Source: Pseudopithomyces maydicus
Lineage: Eukaryota > Ascomycota > Dothideomycetes > Pleosporales > Didymosphaeriaceae
Length of the DNA: 64,000 nucleotides
Direction of reading: 5' to 3'
Assembly: GCA_026873275.1 (NCBI GenBank)
Contig: JANTUC010000017.1
Location: forward strand, 1-64,000
Shown here piece by piece: positions 23,694 through 34,245 of this stretch (positions are counted from its first letter, which is position 1; the number at the start of each line of letters is the position of its first letter). The notes beneath the pieces are model-generated. The model worked only from the letters and a program-made list of their open reading frames with translations. It was not told where the DNA came from and did not search any database. The position numbers were made by a program, and so were the translations under genes.

Positions 23694-24838
23694 ATGGGCG
23701 CGGGGTGAGATGGCTGTATATAGGTTAGATGCATTTGCGGTATGAGCTGCTACTACGTATATAGATTTTTATTTGAAAAACAATTCAAACGCGGAAAGAG
23801 AGGAAAATTGGAGCATTTATGATATCCATCCATGGATGCATTTCAAGATTCCAAGGTTCCTTGTCACGTGCATATTACTGGCCCGCTATCGTAGCATTGC
23901 TTTCTTATGAGAATGAGAACATACGGCCCGATTCCCTCCTCCCACCTGGGCAGCCCTCCTAAGCGCACGCCAAACCGGCATCTCCGCACCCACAATCGGG
24001 CTTCCTCTCTACAGAACAACTACGAGGTCGGCCCCAGATTCGAGCTAGCACCCGCTTAGTCTGTCTACTGCACGCCGAGCACCGACATCGAAGATGGTAC
24101 CGCACTAGACTAGTTCCGCGCAGTGACACAACCACGCTTGAGCCTCCTCGTGGTGGCAGATGGATTTCCCCGCAAACAAGCCGACCCGTATTTCACCACA
24201 GGCCAGTTAGAGGCACCGGAGCGGGTGCTGGATTGTTACATTACAGGGCGGTGCATCACCGGTGGACGAGGATGGGCTAGTGGTGTCGACTGGGCTGTCT
24301 ATGTAAGGTGTGGGCTACTTATACTGGGACTATGTTGTGGGTGTGGTTGTTAGATGGGAATGGGAAGGTGCGGTGCGGTGGGGAACGTTGGGAAAGAGCT
24401 CCAGCTGGTGGACGCTGAAGGTACGATGTACATGATGATCAACACGATCTTGTATACTTTCACGAGACAGGATTGAAAATTGCACGATGGTAGGCTATAC
24501 ATGACTGGAGGCGAGGAGATCGCCGCTGCAAGCAACGTCTAGCTGATCTCGTGCATATCTTCACATTAGTCTAGCGCTCCTCGAAACCGATTCGCAACGT
24601 CAGAGTTCGCTGTCTTCGACGCTTGCCAGAATGTCTGCATCGTCGCCTAGATATTACGTACATGGCTCGTGTCCCGGATCGAGCGATTGAGCTATTTCTT
24701 CTATATCCAGGTGAGGTGCTGCACATCGTGCTCGCGGGTTGATTCTCGTTGTTCTGCTCTTCTGCCGTTTTGGACAAGAATATATTTACAAGATACACGC
24801 ATACGTATAGAAATCACGACTGTTATCGTATCCTAACA
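23694..24838. other. intergenic, nothing recognised
   Basis: About 1.1 kb between a membrane-protein gene and a permease gene. A 76-codon frame at 24123-24353 has no supporting features. Upstream regulation of the permease would lie here, but no specific site was identified. Confidence 0.6.
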
Positions 24839-26497
24839 ATGTCGTACGCTCCGAAGTGGGAAGAACCCAAGTGGGAGGAGACTGTGCAAGTGTCGAGTCC
24901 ACAGACGGAATACGGAAAGGAAGAGTTGGTTGGCATCGAGCAGACGACGACGCGGAGAAAAAGCAGTTTGTTTACGATTGTTTCGAGGGGAAGCAAGCGT
25001 CGGTACAGTATCAGCGACGATGTGTTTGGGGAAATCACGGAGGAAGGCCCGAATTATAGGGATGTATGTTGAACCGGTGGAGAGTATAGTGTGAGTGAGG
25101 GATTGAGCTGACGTTGATAGGTTGGTTGGATGGGGACTGTTGTGATTATGATCAAGACGCAGATTGGGCTCGGTGTGTTGTCGATACCCTCTGCTTTCGA
25201 CGCGCTGGGTCTGATACCGGGCATTATTTGCTTGTTGACGGCAGGAGGAATGATCACTTGGGGCAACTATGTTGTTGGGAAGTTCAAGATACGACATCCG
25301 CAGGTGTATTCTATCGTTGATGTAGGCGAGATGTTGTTTGGGAAGATCGGCAAAGAAGTATTCTGCGTTTTATTCTTACTGTGTAAGCTTCTTTGTCCAG
25401 TAGGTTGGTATCAGAACAGATGCTGACATCTTGCAGGGTGGATCTGCGTTGCTGCTGCAGGGTTTTCTGGTATATCCACAGCCTTTAACGCGTTATCCCT
25501 ACATGGTACCTGCACTGCGGCCTTTGTTGTTGTGGCTGCCATCCTCGGATTTCTTACTGGGAGTATTCGTACCCTAGGGAAAATCTCATGGCTTGCCTGG
25601 ATAGGAGTCATTTCGATCATCACTGCCCGTACGTCCAACTCTACCATGTTCCTATCGCCAAACCTGTTAACAAAACTAGTCTTGACATTGACCATTGCGG
25701 TCGGTCTCCAAGAGAGACCCGCAGCAGCACCCCAAGCAGGGCCCTACAGCTCCGATTACAAGATCGTCGGAAACCCTACCTTCGTCGAAGCCATGAGCGC
25801 AATTAACTCGTTCGTTTTCGCCTACGCGGGAACCCCCGCTTTCTTCGCCATCATCTCTGAAATGCGGGAGCCAAAAGACTACAACAAAGCCATGTTCACG
25901 TGTCAAGGCGTCATGACCGCCATGTATCTGATCGTCGGTATAGTGGTTTACTACTACTGCGGCTCATTTGTCGCTTCACCAGCGCTTGGATCCGCCGGGC
26001 CTCTTCTCAAACGCGTGTGCTACGGTCTGGCACTCCCGGGTCTCATCGTCTCCACGTGCCTGGTCACACATTACCCTGCGAAATACGTCTTCATTCGCTC
26101 ACTCAAAGGATCCAAGCACCTTGTGTCAAACTCCAAGACGCATTGGGCGACGTGGCTTGGATGCGTGGCTGGCGTCACGGTCGTCGCGTACATCATTTGC
26201 TCTGCTGTGCCCAACTTTGGCAGTTTGATCTCGTTGGTGGGAGCATTGCTTGCGACATTTATGTCGCTGCAGCCGTTGGGGATGATGTGGCTGTACGACA
26301 ATTTCAGAAGGAGGACGAGGGATGCGCGGTGGATGTGCGGTGTTGGGATTAGTGTGTCCGTCATCGCCATTGGGACTTATATTATGGTTGCAGGATCATA
26401 CGCAGCGATCGTGGAGATCATCAACGATTATAAGAATGGGAGTTCCGGGGCGTGGTCCTGTGCGGATAATGCCAACTCGGGTGGAGGGGGGCATTGA
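24839..26497 (+). CDS. amino-acid permease, AAAP (Aa_trans) family
   Basis: Four exons (24839-25063, 25121-25382, 25437-25628, 25680-26497) give 498 residues. A charged cytosolic N-terminus of about 75 residues precedes roughly eleven hydrophobic helices. Family features include IKTQIGLGVLSIPSAFDALG in the first helix, FAYAGTPAFFAIISEM and MREPKDYNKAMF. This is the type of Neurospora mtr neutral amino-acid permease: proton-coupled uptake across the plasma membrane. The third intron (25629-25679, 51 bp) is a multiple of three and stop-free, so intron retention would insert 17 residues between helices. I chose ATG at 24839 over an upstream in-frame start because the extra residues look like leader sequence. 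The substrate is not deducible here. Confidence 0.88.
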
Positions 26498-29042
26498 TAA
26501 CGCATTGGTTTTGGATGTTGGTCTTGGGTATTGGTGAATCTTCCTAGGCTGGTGAAGCGTTTGAGATAAATGGCTGTGTGAGTAGTTTGGCGGAGACACT
26601 GCATCAATTGATGCAGTGTGGAAAATCAGGTCTCAACAAAAATGTTTGGGGTGGAGGCACAGCTCAATGCAGGCTGTTGTTCTTCGGTCTGTCTGGGCTA
26701 TAATACTGGGTTCTATAGTGTTTCGGTCGACTGCATCGATCGGTCTGCATGGAATAGGCTAAACTTTACGGCAATGACGCCATTCGTTGATCACGACCGT
26801 TGACCACACTGTCGGTAAGCAATTCACAGGCATCAAGTCAAGTCGAACCGTGCCGACTCTTCGTAGGCATGGCAAGCTCTCAACGTCTTTGCGAGACGTA
26901 CTTGAAAAATAGATGATACTTTCGCTGAGAGAATATTAAGAGAGATGACCTCCTTCATACGCTGTTCATCTGTTTCACAGGATGCAAAAGAGCATTTCCA
27001 TACAATTTCTTCCTGCACTGACTTATCACGGGGCAAGACTGACCGACCGGGTACGTGGCTAGTCGTAAACCTGGATTTGGATCTTCAACCACAAGTGCCA
27101 ATTATCGTGTGAATTCTTCATCTGTTGAATGAATATGCAAGTAATCGGTATAATTTCTAGAAGAATAATGGAATGTTAGCTCAAGACAACATAAGGAAAT
27201 AGACTTCAATCGGCTATGTTCTCTTCTTTCTTCAGCGCGCCCCGAATGCCAGGATAGATTTCTCGATGGTCAATATCATAAGTCACGGTTGAAAATCTCT
27301 CTCTCCTTTCTCGTTCGCAGGTTACGATTGCAACGAATTTGTGGGTCTATGTATGACATTATGCAAGGGCGTGGAAGACTCTGCAGGTCAGGCATACCAC
27401 TACCTTGTGATTGGGGCATGTCTGCTTCATCAAGCCAATTACAACAGTGCACGAACAGAAAAAAGGGTCATCTTCAAATCCAATATACACCTCATATCAA
27501 TAACAAACTCTAATTGCCGCTGTATGCTACCAGGAACTGTCAGTATATGGACCAGCTGCGGAGTGACACATACGTGCTTATACGTTAATGCCGTTAACAC
27601 CTTCTTCGCAGACACACATCAGCTACCGGCTATTCCGATCATTTTAACACATAAAACTATGACAACAGCTGTGTTCGCTTGCCTTTTCACGGTGATCTAG
27701 TCTGTGTCAATGTGTCTGCTGGAAACCTGTTATCCTTATAAGATGCACTCTCGCTCGTGAGGGGCAATTAGTTGCATCCTCATTTGGTTGTATTCAGTAA
27801 ACCATGTTAATTCCCCACGATTGACCGTGGACTCAGTCAATAGATGGTCGGCCGGGGCATAAGATTGCGCCGGTCAGATTCGGAAAACCCCGCGTATATA
27901 TCGGCAAAATCGACCAAGGATGCACTGAAAAAGCGCGGGGCCGCGGTTCTCAACGTATGTAAAAGGAAGGAGAGTCGCTGCTCCGTAGTATGAGCCGTTT
28001 TCTGCTTCATAAGCGGTCGCCATAGCATGCGTCGATGCGGCGGCGAGCGACTCTAAGCGCACCGTCCCAACACTCTGTCCTTCCTGGTTCGCACAGAGTC
28101 TAGCAGCTAAAAATTCCGATTGAGCCTCCTGAGTTTCTAATGAGTTTCACGCTTCGCCAAGCAGCTGAGCAGAAGTGTATTGGCTGGCTGCTGCCACCGC
28201 AACACTGATATGACGTGGGGCTTCCACTATCTTTACCCTCGAGTGGACGCTCTTCAACATCACATGTAGTCTCTGTTCTCGTTCGCTCGTGCAAATTTAC
28301 GTGGGGACAGAAAACAAAAATTGTATTTCTTTTGCCGGGCGTGGCGTCTTGTACTGCCACGCTTCTCGTAAAACCCTGGCAGGCGCCACCAACTGCTAGG
28401 ACTGCAGGTCAGATTTTGGTCAGGCAGCACGAGGTACCTTCGTACCTTTCTGGAATCATGCGCGATAGTGACCCGCTTTGTGGCATGGATCGCGGGACTC
28501 GGCGCTTAAGGGAAGGAGAGACAAACATTGTGTTGCGCGGAGGAGCTGTGCCACCGCTTAAAACTTCAATAATGATTAAATGTGGGCCACAAATTGAGGC
28601 ACCTTAGTTCTCATGTCGCGACACGTATAGGCTGAATAATTATGCCAGGTTTGATATCGTTCGCGAGATGACAAACTGGTGCATTGGTTCCATCGGCTGG
28701 CCGGATGTCAGCCGAGAGCATGTACCTGCATAGATAATATTGCCGTAAACGACCGAAGACCCCTGCACACGTCTTGGTTGGTCCATACGAGTGGCGGGCG
28801 ATACATGCACTGCAAGTTCTCGTCTCATCATGCCTCGTTCCTGAGCCGCCCGACTGGGTCGACGCCGACAAGCGACATAGGCTGTGGCAATTTGAATACT
28901 TTGCACCTCCCTCCCAAGACTTATACAAATGACTCCAAACACTCCACAAGAGCAATCGTTTTGGAGATCTCCCATCACTATCACATGCTAGAATACCTCT
29001 TGATTCTACCTGGTTAGCCTTTTGGCGTGCTACCAAGAAATC
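26498..29042. other. 2.5-kb gene-free interval
   Basis: Both strands carry only short unconnected frames (for example 27341-27700 plus, 28215-28607 plus and 28611-29036 minus) without domains, plausible starts or splice continuity. No transposon termini or tandem repeats were noticed. Base composition is ordinary, so this is not RIP-mutated like the telomeric block. Confidence 0.55.
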
Positions 29043-30318
29043 ATGGCCGCGGGTGTAGCCCCAGAGGCTGTCATTGTAAGTGTCTTGACTCAGTACCGGT
29101 CGATCAGTCGATCAGTCGATCTTTTCCGTACTGACGAATTCATCAAGCCGCTTGAAGCAACACTTCTAGCTCTTGCTCTAGTACTCGCATCTGGACGTCT
29201 CATCCCACGATGTATCCAGAGAATGAACCCAACCGCCAGCGACATCTTCCTCATCATATCAATTCTTAATACCATCGCGCTTTTCACCACGGATGTCATG
29301 ACATACAAAATGGGTGGCATGTCAGACGATGACCCCCCGGAGGAGACTTTGGTGAAGCTCAAAAAGGTCAGAGTCGACACACGTGCCCATCATTTGAGAA
29401 AGAGTGCAAGAGCTGATTGTAACCACATAGGTCCAATTTGCCGGCAATTACTTCTATGATACGGGCATATACCTACCAAAGCTTGCCATTTTAGCACTCT
29501 ACTATCGACTCTTCCCGCCAACGATGCCTTGGCTACGAAAACTGCTGTATTCTGTAACTGCGTTTACCGGAGCCGCTATGGTCACGACCTGCTTTCTGGA
29601 TACCTTCTGGTGTGGGCGCAACGTCTCTACGAATTGGTCGTTAGACGAGGACGCTTGCAATACATTCAATTCGCTTGAGGTTTTCCGGACCGATTGGGCA
29701 ATGAACATAGTCACCGATGTTTCCAGTGTGTAACGTGTTCTCTCGACGCAAAACATCCGCGCTAATGAAGGTTCACAGTCTACATACTTCCCTTCCCGCT
29801 TCTGTTCAAACTTCAGCTTGGTAAACGCCAGCTTTGGGGGCTCGTCGCGACGTTCAGCTTGGGTGCCATAACCATCGCCGTCAGCATTGTCCGCTTCGCA
29901 ACCATTGAGGTCATCCATGCTTGGACAAACGTCTGTGAGTATAAACTATGCCCGTGGCCAGCTCGATGGGCTCTAACAAATTGGCAGTTGTGCTATCCAT
30001 GGCCGAAATGTCTGTCGCAATCATGGTCGTATCGCTCCCGTCGATGAGGGGTTTTCTTCGCCGAGGATCCTTTTTTCTTCCAAGAAGCACTACGGGTCAT
30101 CCGCCTCCAACACAGGTGGATATGGCGCTCAAACGCCGATAGTGACCTTCGGATCCTCCAACAAACGAGCACGGATGCATATAGACGAAGATTCGGGTAG
30201 CGAGGTGGAGCTAAACGCGATCACTCGCACGGATGTGATATATGAGACACGGCGTGTCAGCGTGCAGTTCTCAGACAAGACAACTGACACGGATACAAGT
30301 AAGGGCAAGCATTCATGA
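29043..30318 (+). CDS. fungal rhodopsin-like (Pth11-type) 7TM protein, copy 1, frameshift
   Basis: Exons 29043-29075, 29148-29366, 29431-29725, 29779-29934 and 29988-30318 encode 344 residues if one T is added to the six-T run at 30071-30076. As written, the frame stops at 30142. After the run the +1 frame continues as convincing cytosolic tail (SSKKHYGSSASNTGG, EVELNAITRTDV) to TGA at 30318. Seven hydrophobic helices are visible. The second extracellular loop carries FWCGRNVSTNWS then DEDAC, conserved in the paralogue at 31372. The family belongs to fungal surface receptors/integral membrane proteins related to Pth11. The 72-bp first intron is in frame and stop-free; I splice it because the paralogue has the same 33-nt exon and 72-bp intron. 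Confidence 0.72.
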
Positions 30319-31371
30319 AAAGTAAAAAAATTATAGAAGCACCTATTTGTTTGGGGGTTTTCCTTTGTCTAGATCTATTCCACCGAAGCAGGACTCTGGC
30401 CTCGATGCATACTCGACCTGGACCCCTACCAATTTCGCATCACGCAAACCACGCAGGGAAATTAGGTGGAGAGCGAACGGTTTGATCGGGGCAAATCGAT
30501 CACTGAGACGGATCAGGCCTATGCACTCAGATTAACCGGGTGTACCCGCCGCTATGGTCCGCGTGAGGCGGCCCGCCAACATTGCGCTTACTATTACCCT
30601 CATTAAGCGCGGAGGGTAAGCATTGGGCAAGTTGACCGACTGCTGTCTCCGCTGTTGCATGACAATTGCCCAACAACATTGTCTGCTGGGCTTGGCCGTC
30701 CGTGGGATTGGAGGGTTTCCTTTGTCCTTGTATCTTCGTTCTCTGCATTCGTGGAATATCCGCGATATTGATCACGGCGTCTATCGTATAAATAAGCGGG
30801 GCTCATCCGCCGCGCGGCACCCTTAGTAATAGTATCGAAAGCGAAACCGGTAGTCTGGAATATCGATTTCCCTTGAACGATAGGTGTCAGTCCTCTTCAA
30901 AACCTGCCATGTGACACTTTGACGCAAGACCCCTCCCCCACGTTCTAGTGAAGGTCAAACGGCTCGTATGAAAAGGAAAGTCGTTTATCGGATGGCGCTA
31001 CCAAAAAGGGTCGTGGGTACGCAGTGCATAAGCTCTAGGTCGCATCCGCGATAGCGTGAATCCCAACCCTGTGAATGCATGTCAATACGGAGGTCTGCAA
31101 TTCTGGAAGCTGGATCGGTTCGGGAACGCGGCAAGAATCATCAAGATGGACCAGTGATTGGTGGCCAACCTCGATATTGCCCACGAGCAGTCCTATGCCG
31201 AGGCGGCTTCGGACGACCCGTTATTTCGCTTGTATGCAATATCGGCGCGACCCTGCATACCCTTGTTAGCGAAAGAATGCGACTGTGCCTCCCGGCTAAA
31301 AGAACTATTTTACTTGCAGTTATAACTTTTTTCTTTCGAATCTTCCAAACAGCCCCTCGAAAACAATCACG
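30319..31371. other. spacer between the two 7TM paralogues
   Basis: About 1 kb with no supported gene. Frames at 30527-30826 and 31075-31473 are short and contradictory. The spacer does not look like a remnant third copy. Confidence 0.5.
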
Positions 31372-32444
31372 ATGGCGCACTTCATTGACGGAAAGGATTG
31401 CATGGTGAGTACATGAGACAACATTATACATCTTACAACAACGATCTCTTCTTGCTGACGATGCGCCATACAATAGATCTCGGAATGGATTCTGTTAATT
31501 CTTGCCTATGCATTTGTCGCGGCCCGGCTTTACACGCGTCTCTTCCGCGTTCGTGAGAAGCTGAGCTGGGCGGACTGGTTGCTGGTCGCGTCCGCCATCG
31601 ATGCGTTGGCTTTGATCATTTGCGACACTTTGACCTACCAGATGGGCGTGTTGGATGAATATGAGACCTCGGTGAAGCTCTCCAAGGTACGTCAAATCAT
31701 TCTCCATGTTATTGGAGCTCCACTCTAGGCCTTCGTTATAGTACGATGCATGTTCAATGTATTAACACTCGGTTCATAGATCTCATTCGCGTCGAACTAC
31801 TTTTACGATTTTGGTATGGGATTCCCGAAGCTGAGCATGCTGGCTTTCTACTGGACGTTCTTCGACTTTGACGCTCGCCCCGCCATGCGCAAGATGCTGT
31901 GGGCCCTCACTGCTTTCGTCGTCGCCTGCTATCTCACTATCCTCTTCGATGACACTTTCTTCTGCGGAACTCCAGTTTCAATCCAGTGGTCACAAGAAGA
32001 AGACGCATGCTCCGTGTTCTACGCCCCCGAGCCGTTCATCCTCAATTTCACGCTCAATCTGGCCTGCTACCTTGTCGTCTACACAATTCCTCTCATCCTC
32101 CTTGCCCAAGGTGTTCTTAGGTCTTCAAAGGGTGTCACATTGACATTCGTTCTGGGAGGTCTTACCATCGCATCGAGCATTGTGAGGTTCGTTACGTTGA
32201 AAGTTGGAACTGGACAGGAGAACCTTGTTTGTAAGTATTTTCCTATGGTCAATTGGACCAGTACTGTCTATCTCGAACTATGCTGACATACCGTGCCATA
32301 TTTAGACCCCTCAGTATGCTCGAAATGGCTCTTTCCATCATTGTCGTCGCCCTTCCTGGACTCAAGCCACTGTTTGGATCATCTTCTCGCCATAACATCG
32401 AGACGGAGCAGTACACTGAAGAGCCAAAATCGAGTGAGGTCTAG
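31372..32444 (+). CDS. fungal rhodopsin-like (Pth11-type) 7TM protein, copy 2, frameshift
   Basis: Exons 31372-31404, 31477-31686, 31780-32230 and 32306-32444 sum to one base short of 278 codons. Adding a C to the four-C run at 32307-32310 restores the seventh helix in phase (PLSMLEMALSIIVVALPGL). Shared with copy 1: NYFYD at the third helix, FFCGTPVSIQWS then EEDAC in the extracellular loop, IASSIVRF in helix six, and the intron positions. Copy 2 lacks copy 1's intron between exons 3 and 4 and has a shorter C-terminal tail (277 residues). Tandem orientation and shared structure indicate local duplication. Confidence 0.72.
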
Positions 32445-32856
32445 AGATTTACAAGATAGAATGTTGAATCGGGAATTGTGTCGCGGCAGGTTGTAATAGA
32501 CTTAGAAAGTGATCTGTAAGACTATCTTTAATTTACGAAAATGAAAAATATGATTACTTTCTATTTTCTTTACATTGTTGTAGCGCACTGTCGTCTGCTT
32601 TCTAGAACCCAACTTTGGTCCCCAATACCCTACCAGATATTTAAAGCAATCGTACAAATCATCTTTATACCTTTTCAAAAATATCTAGTGGGCACCGGAA
32701 AAGGTCTATCGATGCGATTCCCTTTCCAATAAATTACCGTGATATGAAATATTGAATAATCTATAAGCAAATCTTCGATTAATGATGCAAATCAGTATCA
32801 TGAAGTACCAGTATTTGAGTTGAATCTATTAACACCGGAGTCCTACATGGCTACCT
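32445..32856. other. convergent 3' flanks
   Basis: About 400 bp of AT-rich sequence between the 7TM gene and the oppositely oriented ATP-grasp gene. It presumably holds both 3' untranslated regions; nothing else was seen. Confidence 0.5.
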
Positions 32857-34245
32857 TTACAACTGGGCAGATAGCCTTTCGCAACCGGCTCTACGAGCCC
32901 AATCTTCCACCCCTTTCACTCTCTCTTGTAAGAGAATCTTACTCTCTCCACCAACAACAAGTGATGCGTATGCGTTTCCTCTTTCCGTATCCTCATGCCA
33001 CGCCAATACAATAATCAGCCCCGCTCCTAGCTCTTTGCCAAATCTCTCTCTGAAGAGCAGCATCGGCCCGTGAAATTCGATACATATCATGAGACTGGCA
33101 AATCCAATTCCAAGACCATCGACAAAGTGGGGTCTCAAACATCCCAACACGAAAGTTCCCGTTGGACGAGCATTGATATCGATGACATGGTGTTTTCCTT
33201 CTTTGTCGGTGATCACATCAACTCCACAGGGGCCATGATAACCGCGGGATTGAAGATATTGTGCCGTTTGTTGGAGTACAGCTTCATATTCCTTTGCATA
33301 GTCCGATTGAATATCATACTCAATGTACCCTCCAGACCACATCTCGTCCTCGAAGATCTGGGTCGTGGCGCTAGAAAATTTTGCTGTCCCGTCGCGCCGG
33401 ACGTAGAAGTTGACCGCTGAACATGATCCTTCGACGTAATCCATAAGAACTAAGCTGAAAGGGTGAAGATGCGCATTCGTGGCATTAAGAGAGGGAAGTG
33501 AGTCGCGGAGGAGCGGTTCTATGTCCTTGATAGCGGCAGTGCGTGATGGCTCAGAATCGATTACGTACACGCCCAGGCTGCCCCATGTTGAATTTAATTT
33601 CAGAACGAATGGGAGTTTTTGCTCTTGGATCGTAGATACAGCATTGGCAATGACTGTATCAATGGACGTCTTAGGTGTTGGAGCGAAGTCTATAAGACGA
33701 GCTGCAGGCGTTGGAAGACCAGAAAAGGCGATAGCCCGCTTGGAGAGGATTTCGTAGTGCGTGTCCGGATCTATATAGTGCTTCAAAGAGACTAGATCGT
33801 CTGAAGGAAGAAGAGGTATTATAGTAGCGTCGCCAACTAATCTACCCAAGGAAGAGGATGAGTGACTGAAGAGGGCTTTGTATCGTGTCGAATATGAGAT
33901 TGCTTGAAGTGTGTCTTCTAGATTTCTCTGAACCTTTTCCCAGGTAGAACGTTCAGGTATTCCTTCGTCAGCGATGAACACAACGCTCAAATCACCTCCC
34001 AGCATCCAAGCTTGTCTTTGAGGTGACAGTATGAGTCCGGAGATTGCACTCGAGATAGTGGGAGTGGTGCGGGAGTCTTGGAAGATGTATCTCCTGTTAG
34101 GTTCATTGGTAGGGAATTGGAAAATGCAAATCTTGTCGGGCTTATTCTCTGTATTCAGAATGCTGCTATTGCTGCTACTGCTGGTATGAGTATCTTCAGA
34201 AGCAAAGAATTCAGATAAAGTATCCTCGAGTACTATCTGAGACAT
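32857..34245 (-). CDS. ATP-grasp domain protein (solid-state-culture type)
   Basis: One uninterrupted 462-residue frame. The C-terminal two thirds form an ATP-grasp fold: LPFVLKLNSTWGSLGVYVID contains the ATP-binding Lys and Gly loop, LVLMDYVEG the adenine-side strand, and VIDINARPTGTFVLG the metal-binding Glu/Asn equivalents near the end. The N-terminal 150 residues are the variable pre-grasp part. ATP-grasp enzymes ligate a carboxylate to an amine or thiol through an acyl phosphate. Fungal members of this kind were described as expressed in solid-state culture, and the substrate is unknown. No NRPS, PKS or peptide-precursor gene adjoins it, although a small secreted peptide gene lies 2.4 kb to the right. 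Confidence 0.8.
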   Translation of the reverse strand: MSQIVLEDTLSEFFASEDTHTSSSSNSSILNTENKPDKICIFQFPTNEPNRRYIFQDSRTTPTISSAISGLILSPQRQAWMLGGDLSVVFIADEGIPERSTWEKVQRNLEDTLQAISYSTRYKALFSHSSSSLGRLVGDATIIPLLPSDDLVSLKHYIDPDTHYEILSKRAIAFSGLPTPAARLIDFAPTPKTSIDTVIANAVSTIQEQKLPFVLKLNSTWGSLGVYVIDSEPSRTAAIKDIEPLLRDSLPSLNATNAHLHPFSLVLMDYVEGSCSAVNFYVRRDGTAKFSSATTQIFEDEMWSGGYIEYDIQSDYAKEYEAVLQQTAQYLQSRGYHGPCGVDVITDKEGKHHVIDINARPTGTFVLGCLRPHFVDGLGIGFASLMICIEFHGPMLLFRERFGKELGAGLIIVLAWHEDTERGNAYASLVVGGESKILLQERVKGVEDWARRAGCERLSAQL

